Assembly: GCA_016866415.1 (NCBI GenBank)
Contig: VGML01000049.1
Span: 1 to 12,445 of the forward strand
Origin: Bacteroidota bacterium
GTDB taxonomy: Bacteria > Bacteroidota > Bacteroidia > Flavobacteriales_D > Crocinitomicaceae
Direction of reading: 5' to 3'
DNA length: 12,445 nt
The first letter of the stretch is position 1. Each line of letters starts with the position of its first letter. Made by a program: the position numbers and the translations under genes. The notes below the pieces were generated by a model. It had not been told where the DNA came from, searched no databases, and saw only the letters and a list, made by a program, of their open reading frames with translations. Shown in pieces: positions 6,771-12,445 of the stretch.

Positions 6771-8435
6771 TTAAAAGCTTTGTGTAAAACTAAGAGTCAA
6801 ACCATTTGATGCTGGAACAAATCGACATACGCCACCAACACAAAATAATCCTGCACGTTGTCGACCATAAGAAATCATAAAACGAGTTGCTTCACGGATG
6901 TAACCACAGGTAAAGATTGGATAATTAACGCGTTTTTCTGAATCTGGATTTCCATAATTGTATTGATTCATAAAACTGAAGAAATAATTTGGAGAAATGG
7001 AATATTCAATGAGCGCCGTTGCCCAATTTCCTTTGTCTTTGATCGCACCATTTTCCTTTTGTACGAAAAGCCCTTGTAATTCCATTCGTAAGGAATGCTT
7101 ACTATTTATTTTGTACGCCAATTCCAAGACACCTATGTTTGCATGAATAATTCCTTTTGAATCGTTCGAGATTTTTGCAACGTCGTTGTTGATTTTTATA
7201 CTGTAGTAACTTGCAATTGCACTGAATTTTTTAGAGAACTTTTTGGTAATATTGAAATTAATGTCCTCCCAATAAAGCGAGTCGCTTTTGTCGAAAGGAC
7301 GTGTTTCATATGTTACACGTGTAGAATCCAACAAATTGATATTACTTGTATGCTGAACAGGCCGGAACGTGGTTGAATAGTTCGCTCCAATCGTCATTCC
7401 ATATTTTCCTCCAAGTAAAGAGCCTTTTTTGAAGGTGTAAAGAACATCTGCTTGGTAAGCAACCTCTCCTAATGGTTGAGTAGCATATGGATAAAGTGTT
7501 GCCACCAAGTTGTATGTATGGGTTTTGTTGAGAGATGGCAAATAATTGATGAATAAGTCTTGCAAATCTTTATTTCGATCAGACCGAAAACTCATGTTAT
7601 CAACTGACTTTCCAGAAAACAACAAGCCTAAACCTTTAGTTGTGTAGCCTAAATTAAATACTGCGGCATGGCCATAATTGTAAATCTTTTGGTTGTCTGC
7701 TGAAGGATCCTGTTCCTTAATAACATACTCCGCATCAAAAAAAATATCTTTATAACGCAATTTAGCTCGCCCTCCATAAGTTGCAACATTTTCTGGAAGA
7801 ATCAAAGACTCATCATCATCCTTCTGGTATTTACTAACAAAGGAACCACCAAGAACAATATCAAGAGGCAAAGAGTCGAGTTTTTTAAAAGCTTCTTTCA
7901 GGTTTATTTCGGCATCAATTCCTCGAACGATACCATTTCCGTGAATTATTTTTCCTTGCTGAAAAGATAGTCTTTGATATCCATAAACCCCTTTCAAAAC
8001 AATTCCTTTTCTTGGTCGGACGATAAGACGAGCACCGTCAATTAAATTATCATATCCCAAAGCACGATCCTCATAAGCGCGAAGCGACAACCCAGTGCCG
8101 AATTGCTCATAAAACGAACCTAGTGTGACATCTACAAAATCATTTGCATATCCAACATACCGCATTCCGATTCCAGTTCCATCGAAGCGATTTGGATACC
8201 CTTGAATGCGAGGCAAATAAGACTCAAGCCGCATACCAGCTTTGAAGTTTCCATAGGTGTAGAAAACATTCATATAGGAATTTATCAACCCCTTTTCAGC
8301 TGGTTGCTTTGCATCAATTATTGTATCCTCATTAAGATACTGAAAGATAGATTCAATGTTTCCTGTTAAATTTCCTTGGGCATTTGAAAATAAGGAAAAT
8401 AAACAAAAAATAGAGAGTGGGAAGTATTTAATCAT
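6771..8435 (-). CDS. DUF6029-like outer membrane beta-barrel protein
   Basis: The product has 554 residues. A signal peptide ends in SNAQ (about residue 19), and the mature part is built from alternating amphipathic strands, many starting after turns rich in Gly, Asn and Asp. It ends in the aromatic residue Phe (LTLSFTQSF), the usual C-terminal strand signature for insertion by the BAM complex. The N-terminal strands (LTGNIESIFQYL, then SYMNVFYTYGNFKAGMRLESYLP, LGSFYEQFGTGLSLRAYEDRALGYDN) match my recollection of the DUF6029 family of Bacteroidota. Its function is unknown. All cysteines of the mature protein (C510, C532, C537) lie in the last 45 residues, around FTCGYIRE and LFCVGGVCRF, which suggests a disulfide-bonded loop near the last strands. 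It starts six bases after the stop of the TlpA-like gene and ends one base before the Omp28-like gene. Confidence 0.83.
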   Translation of the reverse strand: MIKYFPLSIFCLFSLFSNAQGNLTGNIESIFQYLNEDTIIDAKQPAEKGLINSYMNVFYTYGNFKAGMRLESYLPRIQGYPNRFDGTGIGMRYVGYANDFVDVTLGSFYEQFGTGLSLRAYEDRALGYDNLIDGARLIVRPRKGIVLKGVYGYQRLSFQQGKIIHGNGIVRGIDAEINLKEAFKKLDSLPLDIVLGGSFVSKYQKDDDESLILPENVATYGGRAKLRYKDIFFDAEYVIKEQDPSADNQKIYNYGHAAVFNLGYTTKGLGLLFSGKSVDNMSFRSDRNKDLQDLFINYLPSLNKTHTYNLVATLYPYATQPLGEVAYQADVLYTFKKGSLLGGKYGMTIGANYSTTFRPVQHTSNINLLDSTRVTYETRPFDKSDSLYWEDINFNITKKFSKKFSAIASYYSIKINNDVAKISNDSKGIIHANIGVLELAYKINSKHSLRMELQGLFVQKENGAIKDKGNWATALIEYSISPNYFFSFMNQYNYGNPDSEKRVNYPIFTCGYIREATRFMISYGRQRAGLFCVGGVCRFVPASNGLTLSFTQSF

Positions 8436-8441
8436 TCTGGG

Positions 8442-8957
8442 CTATTTGCCAGTTAATTTTTTGATTTCTTGATAAAGTTTTTCTTCATCTCCAGGAGCAT
8501 AGTTATTATGGGAATAAACGATATTCCCTTCTTGATCAACTAAAAACGTGTGAGGAACATTATTCACCCCCATCGCTCGTTTAAAATCTCCGTTCGGATC
8601 CATCAATACTATGTAGTCCCATGCCTTACCATTGACATAAACTGGAACTTGACTTTTCGTCTTTTCGTCATCGATTGACACAGCCACAAGAGTTACTCCT
8701 GTTTCTTCTTGCCAATCAGTGTATAAGTCATGAATGGTATTGAGTTCTTTCTTACAAGGCGCACACCAAGTTGCCCAAAAACTGAAAACAACCGGGCCTT
8801 TCAATCCAAGTTCAGCGGTATTAACAGCTTTACCTTTCATATCTTCGAGTTTTACCGCGGGTATTTTTTTATTATCAAGCGCATGCTCTGCATCATTCTG
8901 ACCAAATAATATACTTGACATGACCAAAGACAATGTTAAAATAAATAAGTTTTTCAT
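8442..8957 (-). CDS. TlpA/ResA-like periplasmic thioredoxin
   Basis: With the ATG at 8957 the product has 171 residues. A longer reading from TTG at 8990 adds 11 polar residues before the signal peptide and is less likely. Residues 1-20 (MKNLFILTLSLVMSSILFGQ) form a signal peptide. The thioredoxin fold follows, with VVFSFWATWCAPCKKEL carrying the active site C65-A-P-C68, then VAVSIDDEKTKSQV, and the cis-proline loop NNVPHTFLVD with Pro135. Members of this family reduce or isomerise disulfides outside the cytoplasm, taking electrons from a membrane donor such as CcdA/DsbD, not seen in this window. This is the first gene of a three-gene operon with the DUF6029-like barrel (6 bases) and the Omp28-like lipoprotein (1 base), which points to these outer-membrane proteins as clients or partners (inference). 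Confidence 0.93.
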   Translation of the reverse strand: MKNLFILTLSLVMSSILFGQNDAEHALDNKKIPAVKLEDMKGKAVNTAELGLKGPVVFSFWATWCAPCKKELNTIHDLYTDWQEETGVTLVAVSIDDEKTKSQVPVYVNGKAWDYIVLMDPNGDFKRAMGVNNVPHTFLVDQEGNIVYSHNNYAPGDEEKLYQEIKKLTGK

Positions 8958-9007
8958 CGTTAAAATTTTGTGTTTCGACATCATTCTCAATAATCTTGCC
9001 GAGAAAT

Positions 9008-9015
9008 CAAAGTTA
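9008..9015 (-). promoter_or_regulatory. -7 box of the TlpA-DUF6029-Omp28 operon
   Basis: The minus strand reads TAACTTTG, a full match to TAnnTTTG, about 50 bases upstream of the preferred ATG at 8957. This would give a leader of around 45 bases and would place transcription downstream of the alternative TTG at 8990 by only a few bases. A -33 element is not clear. It shares the intergenic region with the divergent T9SS gene promoter. Confidence 0.5.
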
Positions 9016-9097
9016 TAAAAAAAGTTAAGAAATTACTATTTGAGGATTATATTTCTGGGAGAAACGAGTCTTATTGTTTTCGGAAACTTTGGGTTCA

Positions 9098-9129
9098 TTT
9101 GTTTTTTAGATTTAAATAAGCTATATTTG
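9098..9129 (+). promoter_or_regulatory. Bacteroidota promoter (-33 TTTG, -7 TATATTTG) of the T9SS protein gene
   Basis: TTTG at 9098-9101 and TATATTTG at 9122-9129 match both elements of the Bacteroidota consensus, with a 20-base spacer. Transcription should begin near 9135, giving a leader of about 18 bases to the ATG at 9153 and no Shine-Dalgarno sequence. This is the best promoter in the window. Confidence 0.7.
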
Positions 9130-9152
9130 TTCACAACACAATACTGAATTAC

Positions 9153-9914
9153 ATGAAAAGATATACTCATATTCTATTTACAGCGTTAATTCTTGCTTCT
9201 GCAAACTTATTTGCCCAAGACGGAATCATAATTACTTTGGAGGGTCAAACAACGGATATCTCCGGACAAACCCATACAATGACGGCGCCGAGTAATGCTA
9301 CATTCGATGTGCCATTTCACATTGAAAATCAAACGGGTGAGACTCATCAGTGGGTAGTAACAAGATATCGAGTGAATGTTCCTAATGGATGGGCTGATGG
9401 TTTATGTTGGGGACATAGTACAGATCAATTTGGTGGAATTTGCTATACATCTACTCAGATGAATACAAACCCTTGGACAACCTCATCAAATCCAAGCTTT
9501 TTATTTAATATACTTAATGGAGAATATGGAAAGATGAAGCCACAAATAAATCCTGATGACTTCGTTAGCGGACAAGCGCATTACAGATACTACATTTCTG
9601 ATGCAGGAGTAGCAACATACAGTGACTCTGTTGATTTAGTGATAGACTTTACTGCTAGTGTGAATCAAATCAAAGATCCAGTTTCTGTTTCAATAGTTCC
9701 TAATCCAGCCTCAGACTATATTCAAATTTCAATGACAGGTATTGAATCAGCATCATTAAAAATGGTGGATGTTTTTGGCAGTACAGTTCTTAAAGAGAAT
9801 ATTGGATCTACTAAAAAATTAAACGTTTCTGACTTCAACAGTGGTATTTATTTTTTGGTGTTTGACGTTCCCGGAAGAAAGTCATTTACTCGCAAAGTCA
9901 TTATTCGCAACTAA
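9153..9914 (+). CDS. Small secreted protein with a type IX secretion C-terminal sorting domain
   Basis: The product has 253 residues. Residues 1-22 are a signal peptide ending in LFAQ. Residues of about 23-170 look like one Ig-like beta-sandwich: VPFHIENQTGETHQWVVTRY, then NGWADGLCWG, GGICYTS, and a last strand VDLVIDFTAS. This resembles a domain I recall next to Omp28/TlpA genes in Bacteroidota, with the pattern N-x-[ST]-x(n)-CWG-x(n)-CY. C85 and C97 are its only cysteines and probably pair. Residues 178-253 are a type A T9SS sorting domain: SIVPNPASDYIQIS, MVDVFGSTVLKENI, LNVSDFNSGIYFLVF and KVIIRN. The protein should therefore cross the outer membrane through T9SS and stay at the surface or be released. 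It is transcribed divergently from the thioredoxin operon. Its molecular role is unknown. Confidence 0.87.
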   Translation: MKRYTHILFTALILASANLFAQDGIIITLEGQTTDISGQTHTMTAPSNATFDVPFHIENQTGETHQWVVTRYRVNVPNGWADGLCWGHSTDQFGGICYTSTQMNTNPWTTSSNPSFLFNILNGEYGKMKPQINPDDFVSGQAHYRYYISDAGVATYSDSVDLVIDFTASVNQIKDPVSVSIVPNPASDYIQISMTGIESASLKMVDVFGSTVLKENIGSTKKLNVSDFNSGIYFLVFDVPGRKSFTRKVIIRN

Positions 9915-10052
9915 AGATTATTTTTAGTTCCCTTTCCATTTACTTTGTAATTGAGTAAAATAAGTGGGGTTTCTCTATTTAATTAATCGTTTTTTGCGGG
10001 TTGTTTACATTAAAACTTTAATTTTTTAATTCAAAATGAAAGTTGGGACAAA

Positions 10053-10070
10053 TTAGTTTGCCTAACTTCG
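10053..10070 (+). promoter_or_regulatory. Weak candidate -7 boxes upstream of rnr
   Basis: Two imperfect matches to TAnnTTTG lie just before the rnr ATG at 10075: TTAGTTTG at 10053-10060 and TAACTTCG at 10063-10070. The second would make the transcript nearly leaderless. Neither has a good -33 TTTG at about 20 bases. The rest of the 160-base gap from 9915 is AT-rich and holds no other clear feature. Confidence 0.25.
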
Positions 10071-10074
10071 TTAT

Positions 10075-12210
10075 ATGTCTAAAAAGAAGAAAGGCTCTGA
10101 GCCAGGAAGAAAGAAATCGGGAGTAACATCTATTGTAATGCGTGTTTTTGAGCGAAATCCGGATTCGGAATTAACTCATAAACAAGTCTCATATTTAATC
10201 GACGCAAAAGACCCTGCTTCAAGACAACTCGTTTTTGACTGTTTAAATCAATTGGCGACCAAAGGCGCTTTGAAACGAGTCAATCATTACACCTTTAAAC
10301 TTTCTTCACAAGAAAACTTAGTTGAAGGCCGAATTGAAATCACACAACGGGGCGCGGCCTTCGTTGTGGTTGAAGGAAGAGAAAAAGATATTTATATTGC
10401 GCCACAAAATGTTGGACAAGCGTTAAATGGCGATATTGTAAAAGTTCGCGTTTTCAAACAAGGACCGACTCGTGATGAAGGCACCGTATTTGAAATCAAA
10501 GAGCGTGAGCGGTTTCAGTTTGTCGGAACGATAAAAATCACTGATAAGTTTGCCATATTGGTTCCAGATAATAACCGAACCGGAACTGAAATATATATCT
10601 CCAAGGAAAACTTAATGGGAGCAAAACCTGGAGAGAAGGTTCTGGCGAAAATTACGGTTTGGCCAAAATCGTCAGGAGTGCCTTACGGAGAGGTAATTGC
10701 GGTTCTTGGAATGCCCGGTTCAAATGATACAGAGATGCTTTCGATTCTCTATAATCAAGGAATCAATCCAATTTTTCCACCTGCAGTTCTTGAAGAAGCA
10801 GAATTTGTTCCGATAGATCTAGATCCTAAAGAAATTGCAAATCGCAGAGATTTTAGAGAAATACTAACTTTTACGATTGATCCTTTTGACGCGAAAGATT
10901 TCGATGATGCAATATCCTATAAAGTCCTCGAAAATGGAAATCTAGAGGTTGGAGTTCACATTGCCGATGTTAGTCACTACGTTCGTCCGGGAACTGCTAT
11001 GGATGCTGAAGCAGTTTTGCGTTCAAATTCAGTTTATTTGGTTGATCGCGTCATTCCGATGTTGCCCGAACAATTGTCGAATATCGCCTGTTCGCTCCGA
11101 CCACACGAAGATAAATACAGTTTTTCAGCGGTATTTGAAATGGATGAAAATGGTAAGATTTACAACGAATGGTTTGGTAAGACGGTTATACATTCAGATC
11201 GTAGATTTACCTATGAAGAAGCACAAGAAATTTTGGAAGGACAATCTGGAGATTACGAGGAAGAATTACGTAAATTAGATAAAATCGCTAAAATATTGCG
11301 AAAAAGTAGGCTTAAGAAGGGGGCTTTAAACATTGAATCGGAAGAAATGAGGTTCAAGTTGAACGAAAAAGGCCTGCCAAATGAAGTCGTAATTAAAACA
11401 TCCAAAGATGCTCACAAGCTGATTGAAGAATTTATGCTTTTGGCAAATCGACATGTAGCCACTTTCCTTTCCAAAACTGAAAAAGGCCGTGACCCGTTCC
11501 CAATGATTTACCGAGTCCACGATGCTCCAGATCCCGCTAAAATGGAAGTTTTCGCAGTTTTTATTGAAAAATTTGGTCACAAAATAGATTTGCACGACCC
11601 ATCCAAAATCGCTGAAAAATTGAATGAACTATTTCAAGAATTAAAAGAAGAAAATGAATTTTCCCTAATTCAATCGATGGCCATTCGATCCATGGCAAAA
11701 GCGAGTTATGAAACGGAGAACATTGGTCATTATGGATTAGCTTTTCATCATTATACGCATTTTACTTCGCCCATTCGAAGGTATGCGGATTTAGTCGTTC
11801 ACCGAATTCTGCAGGAAGAATTGACAACGAAAAAACATCGATATGGGAATGAGTTGAATGATATTTGTAAGCGAATCTCACGAAATGAACGAAAAGCTGC
11901 TGAGGCCGAGCGTGAATCTACGAAGTATTTTATGACTTTATTCGTAAGCGAACACATTGGTGAAGTTTTTGACGGAACTATTTCTGGAATCGCTGACCAC
12001 GGTATGTTCGTTCGAATGGATGAAAATCATTGTGAAGGTATGGTTCCGATGATGGAAATCCCAGGCGATCGTTTTTATTTTGATCAGGAAAAATTCAGAA
12101 TCATTGGTTCGAAAACAAAGCGAGAATATAATTTTGGTGATCGTGTAAAAGTTCGCATTTCAGAAGTGAGTCTTCGTAAACGGCAGATTGATTTGGAATT
12201 GGTGGTGTAA
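10075..12210 (+). CDS. rnr: Ribonuclease R (3'-5' exoribonuclease, RNB family)
   Basis: The 711-residue product degrades RNA processively from the 3' end, including structured RNA, in the cytoplasm. A lysine-rich N-terminus (KKKK at 3-6) precedes a winged helix at about 17-76. Two cold-shock domains cover about 82-215, and the RNB catalytic domain starts near 257. The metal-binding aspartates are all present in TIDPFDAKDFDDA: D269, D275, D277 and D278, matching D272, D278, D280 and D281 of the E. coli enzyme. FTSPIRRYADLVVHR at 563-577 is the second RNB signature with the catalytic arginine. An S1 domain follows at about 640-711 (FDGTISGIADHGMFVRM, then FGDRVKVRISEV) and reaches the C-terminus, so the long basic tail of the 813-residue E. 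coli protein is absent. That fits a Bacteroidota RNase R and is not a truncation. The ATG at 10075 is the first possible start and gives the normal N-terminal domain. Confidence 0.97.
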   Translation: MSKKKKGSEPGRKKSGVTSIVMRVFERNPDSELTHKQVSYLIDAKDPASRQLVFDCLNQLATKGALKRVNHYTFKLSSQENLVEGRIEITQRGAAFVVVEGREKDIYIAPQNVGQALNGDIVKVRVFKQGPTRDEGTVFEIKERERFQFVGTIKITDKFAILVPDNNRTGTEIYISKENLMGAKPGEKVLAKITVWPKSSGVPYGEVIAVLGMPGSNDTEMLSILYNQGINPIFPPAVLEEAEFVPIDLDPKEIANRRDFREILTFTIDPFDAKDFDDAISYKVLENGNLEVGVHIADVSHYVRPGTAMDAEAVLRSNSVYLVDRVIPMLPEQLSNIACSLRPHEDKYSFSAVFEMDENGKIYNEWFGKTVIHSDRRFTYEEAQEILEGQSGDYEEELRKLDKIAKILRKSRLKKGALNIESEEMRFKLNEKGLPNEVVIKTSKDAHKLIEEFMLLANRHVATFLSKTEKGRDPFPMIYRVHDAPDPAKMEVFAVFIEKFGHKIDLHDPSKIAEKLNELFQELKEENEFSLIQSMAIRSMAKASYETENIGHYGLAFHHYTHFTSPIRRYADLVVHRILQEELTTKKHRYGNELNDICKRISRNERKAAEAERESTKYFMTLFVSEHIGEVFDGTISGIADHGMFVRMDENHCEGMVPMMEIPGDRFYFDQEKFRIIGSKTKREYNFGDRVKVRISEVSLRKRQIDLELVV

Positions 12211-12244
12211 TTTTGATTGCGGATTTGGTGATTGCAGATTTTAA

Positions 12245-12304
12245 ATTGGCGGATTGCAGATTGGCGGATTGCAGATTGGCGGATTGCAGATTGGCGGATT
12301 GCAG
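12245..12304 (+). repeat. Tandem array: four perfect copies of a 15-bp repeat, with degenerate flanks
   Basis: The unit ATTGGCGGATTGCAG occurs four times head to tail without mismatch (12245-12304), 35 bases after the rnr stop. Each unit splits into two related halves, ATTGGCGG and ATTGCAG, so the array probably grew from a 7-8 bp motif. In the same 15-base phase, two further degenerate copies follow (12305-12319 ATTACAAATTAGGAA and 12320-12334 ATTACAAATTGGAAG). GATTGCGGATT and GATTGCAGATT fragments precede the array from 12214. The array is not coding: on the plus strand a TAA immediately upstream closes the frame that would read IGGLQ repeats. Function is unknown; slipped-strand expansion is the likely origin. 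Confidence 0.95.
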
Positions 12305-12354
12305 ATTACAAATTAGGAAATTACAAATTGGAAGTGCGGATTAGCTCTGCTGTT

Positions 12355-12393
12355 GAATTGCAAACGGATTAGTGGCGAATTGTAAACGATTTA
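12355..12393 (+). repeat. Pair of imperfect 17-bp direct repeats
   Basis: GAATTGCAAACGGATTA (12355-12371) and GAATTGTAAACGATTTA (12377-12393) match at 14 of 17 positions, 22 bases apart. They follow the 15-bp array and use the same GATT/AATTG words, so the whole 12214-12393 stretch may be one decayed repeat region. Confidence 0.5.
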
Positions 12394-12402
12394 CGTGTGA
12401 AC

Positions 12403-12423
12403 AAAAAAAATTCGCTATGCGAA
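12403..12423 (-). terminator. Possible intrinsic terminator for a minus-strand gene to the right
   Basis: On the minus strand TTCGC-ATA-GCGAA forms a 5-bp stem with a 3-base loop, followed at once by eight T residues. The stem is short, so the call is tentative. It would end transcription of a gene outside the window converging on rnr. Confidence 0.35.
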
Positions 12424-12445
12424 ATTATAAACTTTACATTAATTG

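Noticed and set aside
8958..8990. Longer start (TTG at 8990) for the thioredoxin gene
   Set aside because: It adds polar residues before a good signal peptide that begins at the ATG at 8957, and it lies very close to the likely transcription start.
9939..9959. Inverted repeat TTTACT/AGTAAA downstream of the T9SS gene
   Set aside because: The stem is six AT-rich pairs with a 9-base loop and no T tract follows, so it does not qualify as a terminator.
12245..12304. Tandem repeats read as a CRISPR array or as a repeat peptide
   Set aside because: There are no spacers between units, and the plus-strand frame giving IGGLQ repeats is closed by an upstream TAA and lacks a start.

Overview
The window looks like chromosomal DNA from a member of the Bacteroidota, most likely Flavobacteriales of the Crocinitomicaceae/Fluviicola type (the lineage is inferred). 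The evidence is low GC, lack of Shine-Dalgarno sequences, -7 promoter boxes of the form TAnnTTTG, a type IX secretion (T9SS) C-terminal sorting domain, an Omp28-type lipoprotein, a DUF6029-type outer-membrane protein and an RpoN with a long acidic insert. No tRNA, rRNA, CRISPR array, insertion sequence or phage gene was seen.

Layout. Positions 1-3172 (minus) hold the N-terminal 1057 codons of a giant secreted protein: signal peptide, Asp-box (BNR/sortilin-like) beta-propeller repeats, a PKD-like domain and a choice-of-anchor-J-like domain. It runs off the left edge. Positions 3342-3679 (plus) hold an uncounted relic: the C-terminal part of a beta-CASP metallo-beta-lactamase RNase, 5'-truncated and frameshifted. 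Next is a minus-strand pair, rpoN (sigma-54) and a PAP2-like membrane protein, one base apart. Directly upstream on the same strand is a tight three-gene operon: TlpA-like thioredoxin, DUF6029-like beta-barrel, Omp28-like lipoprotein. Divergent from it, across a 195-bp intergenic region with a promoter box for each side, is a small T9SS-exported protein. The plus strand ends with rnr (RNase R), followed by a 15-bp tandem repeat array and a possible terminator for a gene coming from the right.

How the genes may work together. The most interesting unit is 5831-9914. Each of its four products is exported, and each has its mature-protein cysteines confined to one small cluster: WCAPC in the thioredoxin, CVFC in the lipoprotein, three cysteines in the last 45 residues of the beta-barrel, and C85/C97 in the T9SS protein. 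This suggests a cell-envelope thiol/disulfide module from periplasm to cell surface; that function is inference. The rpoN-PAP2 pair and rnr look like housekeeping genes.
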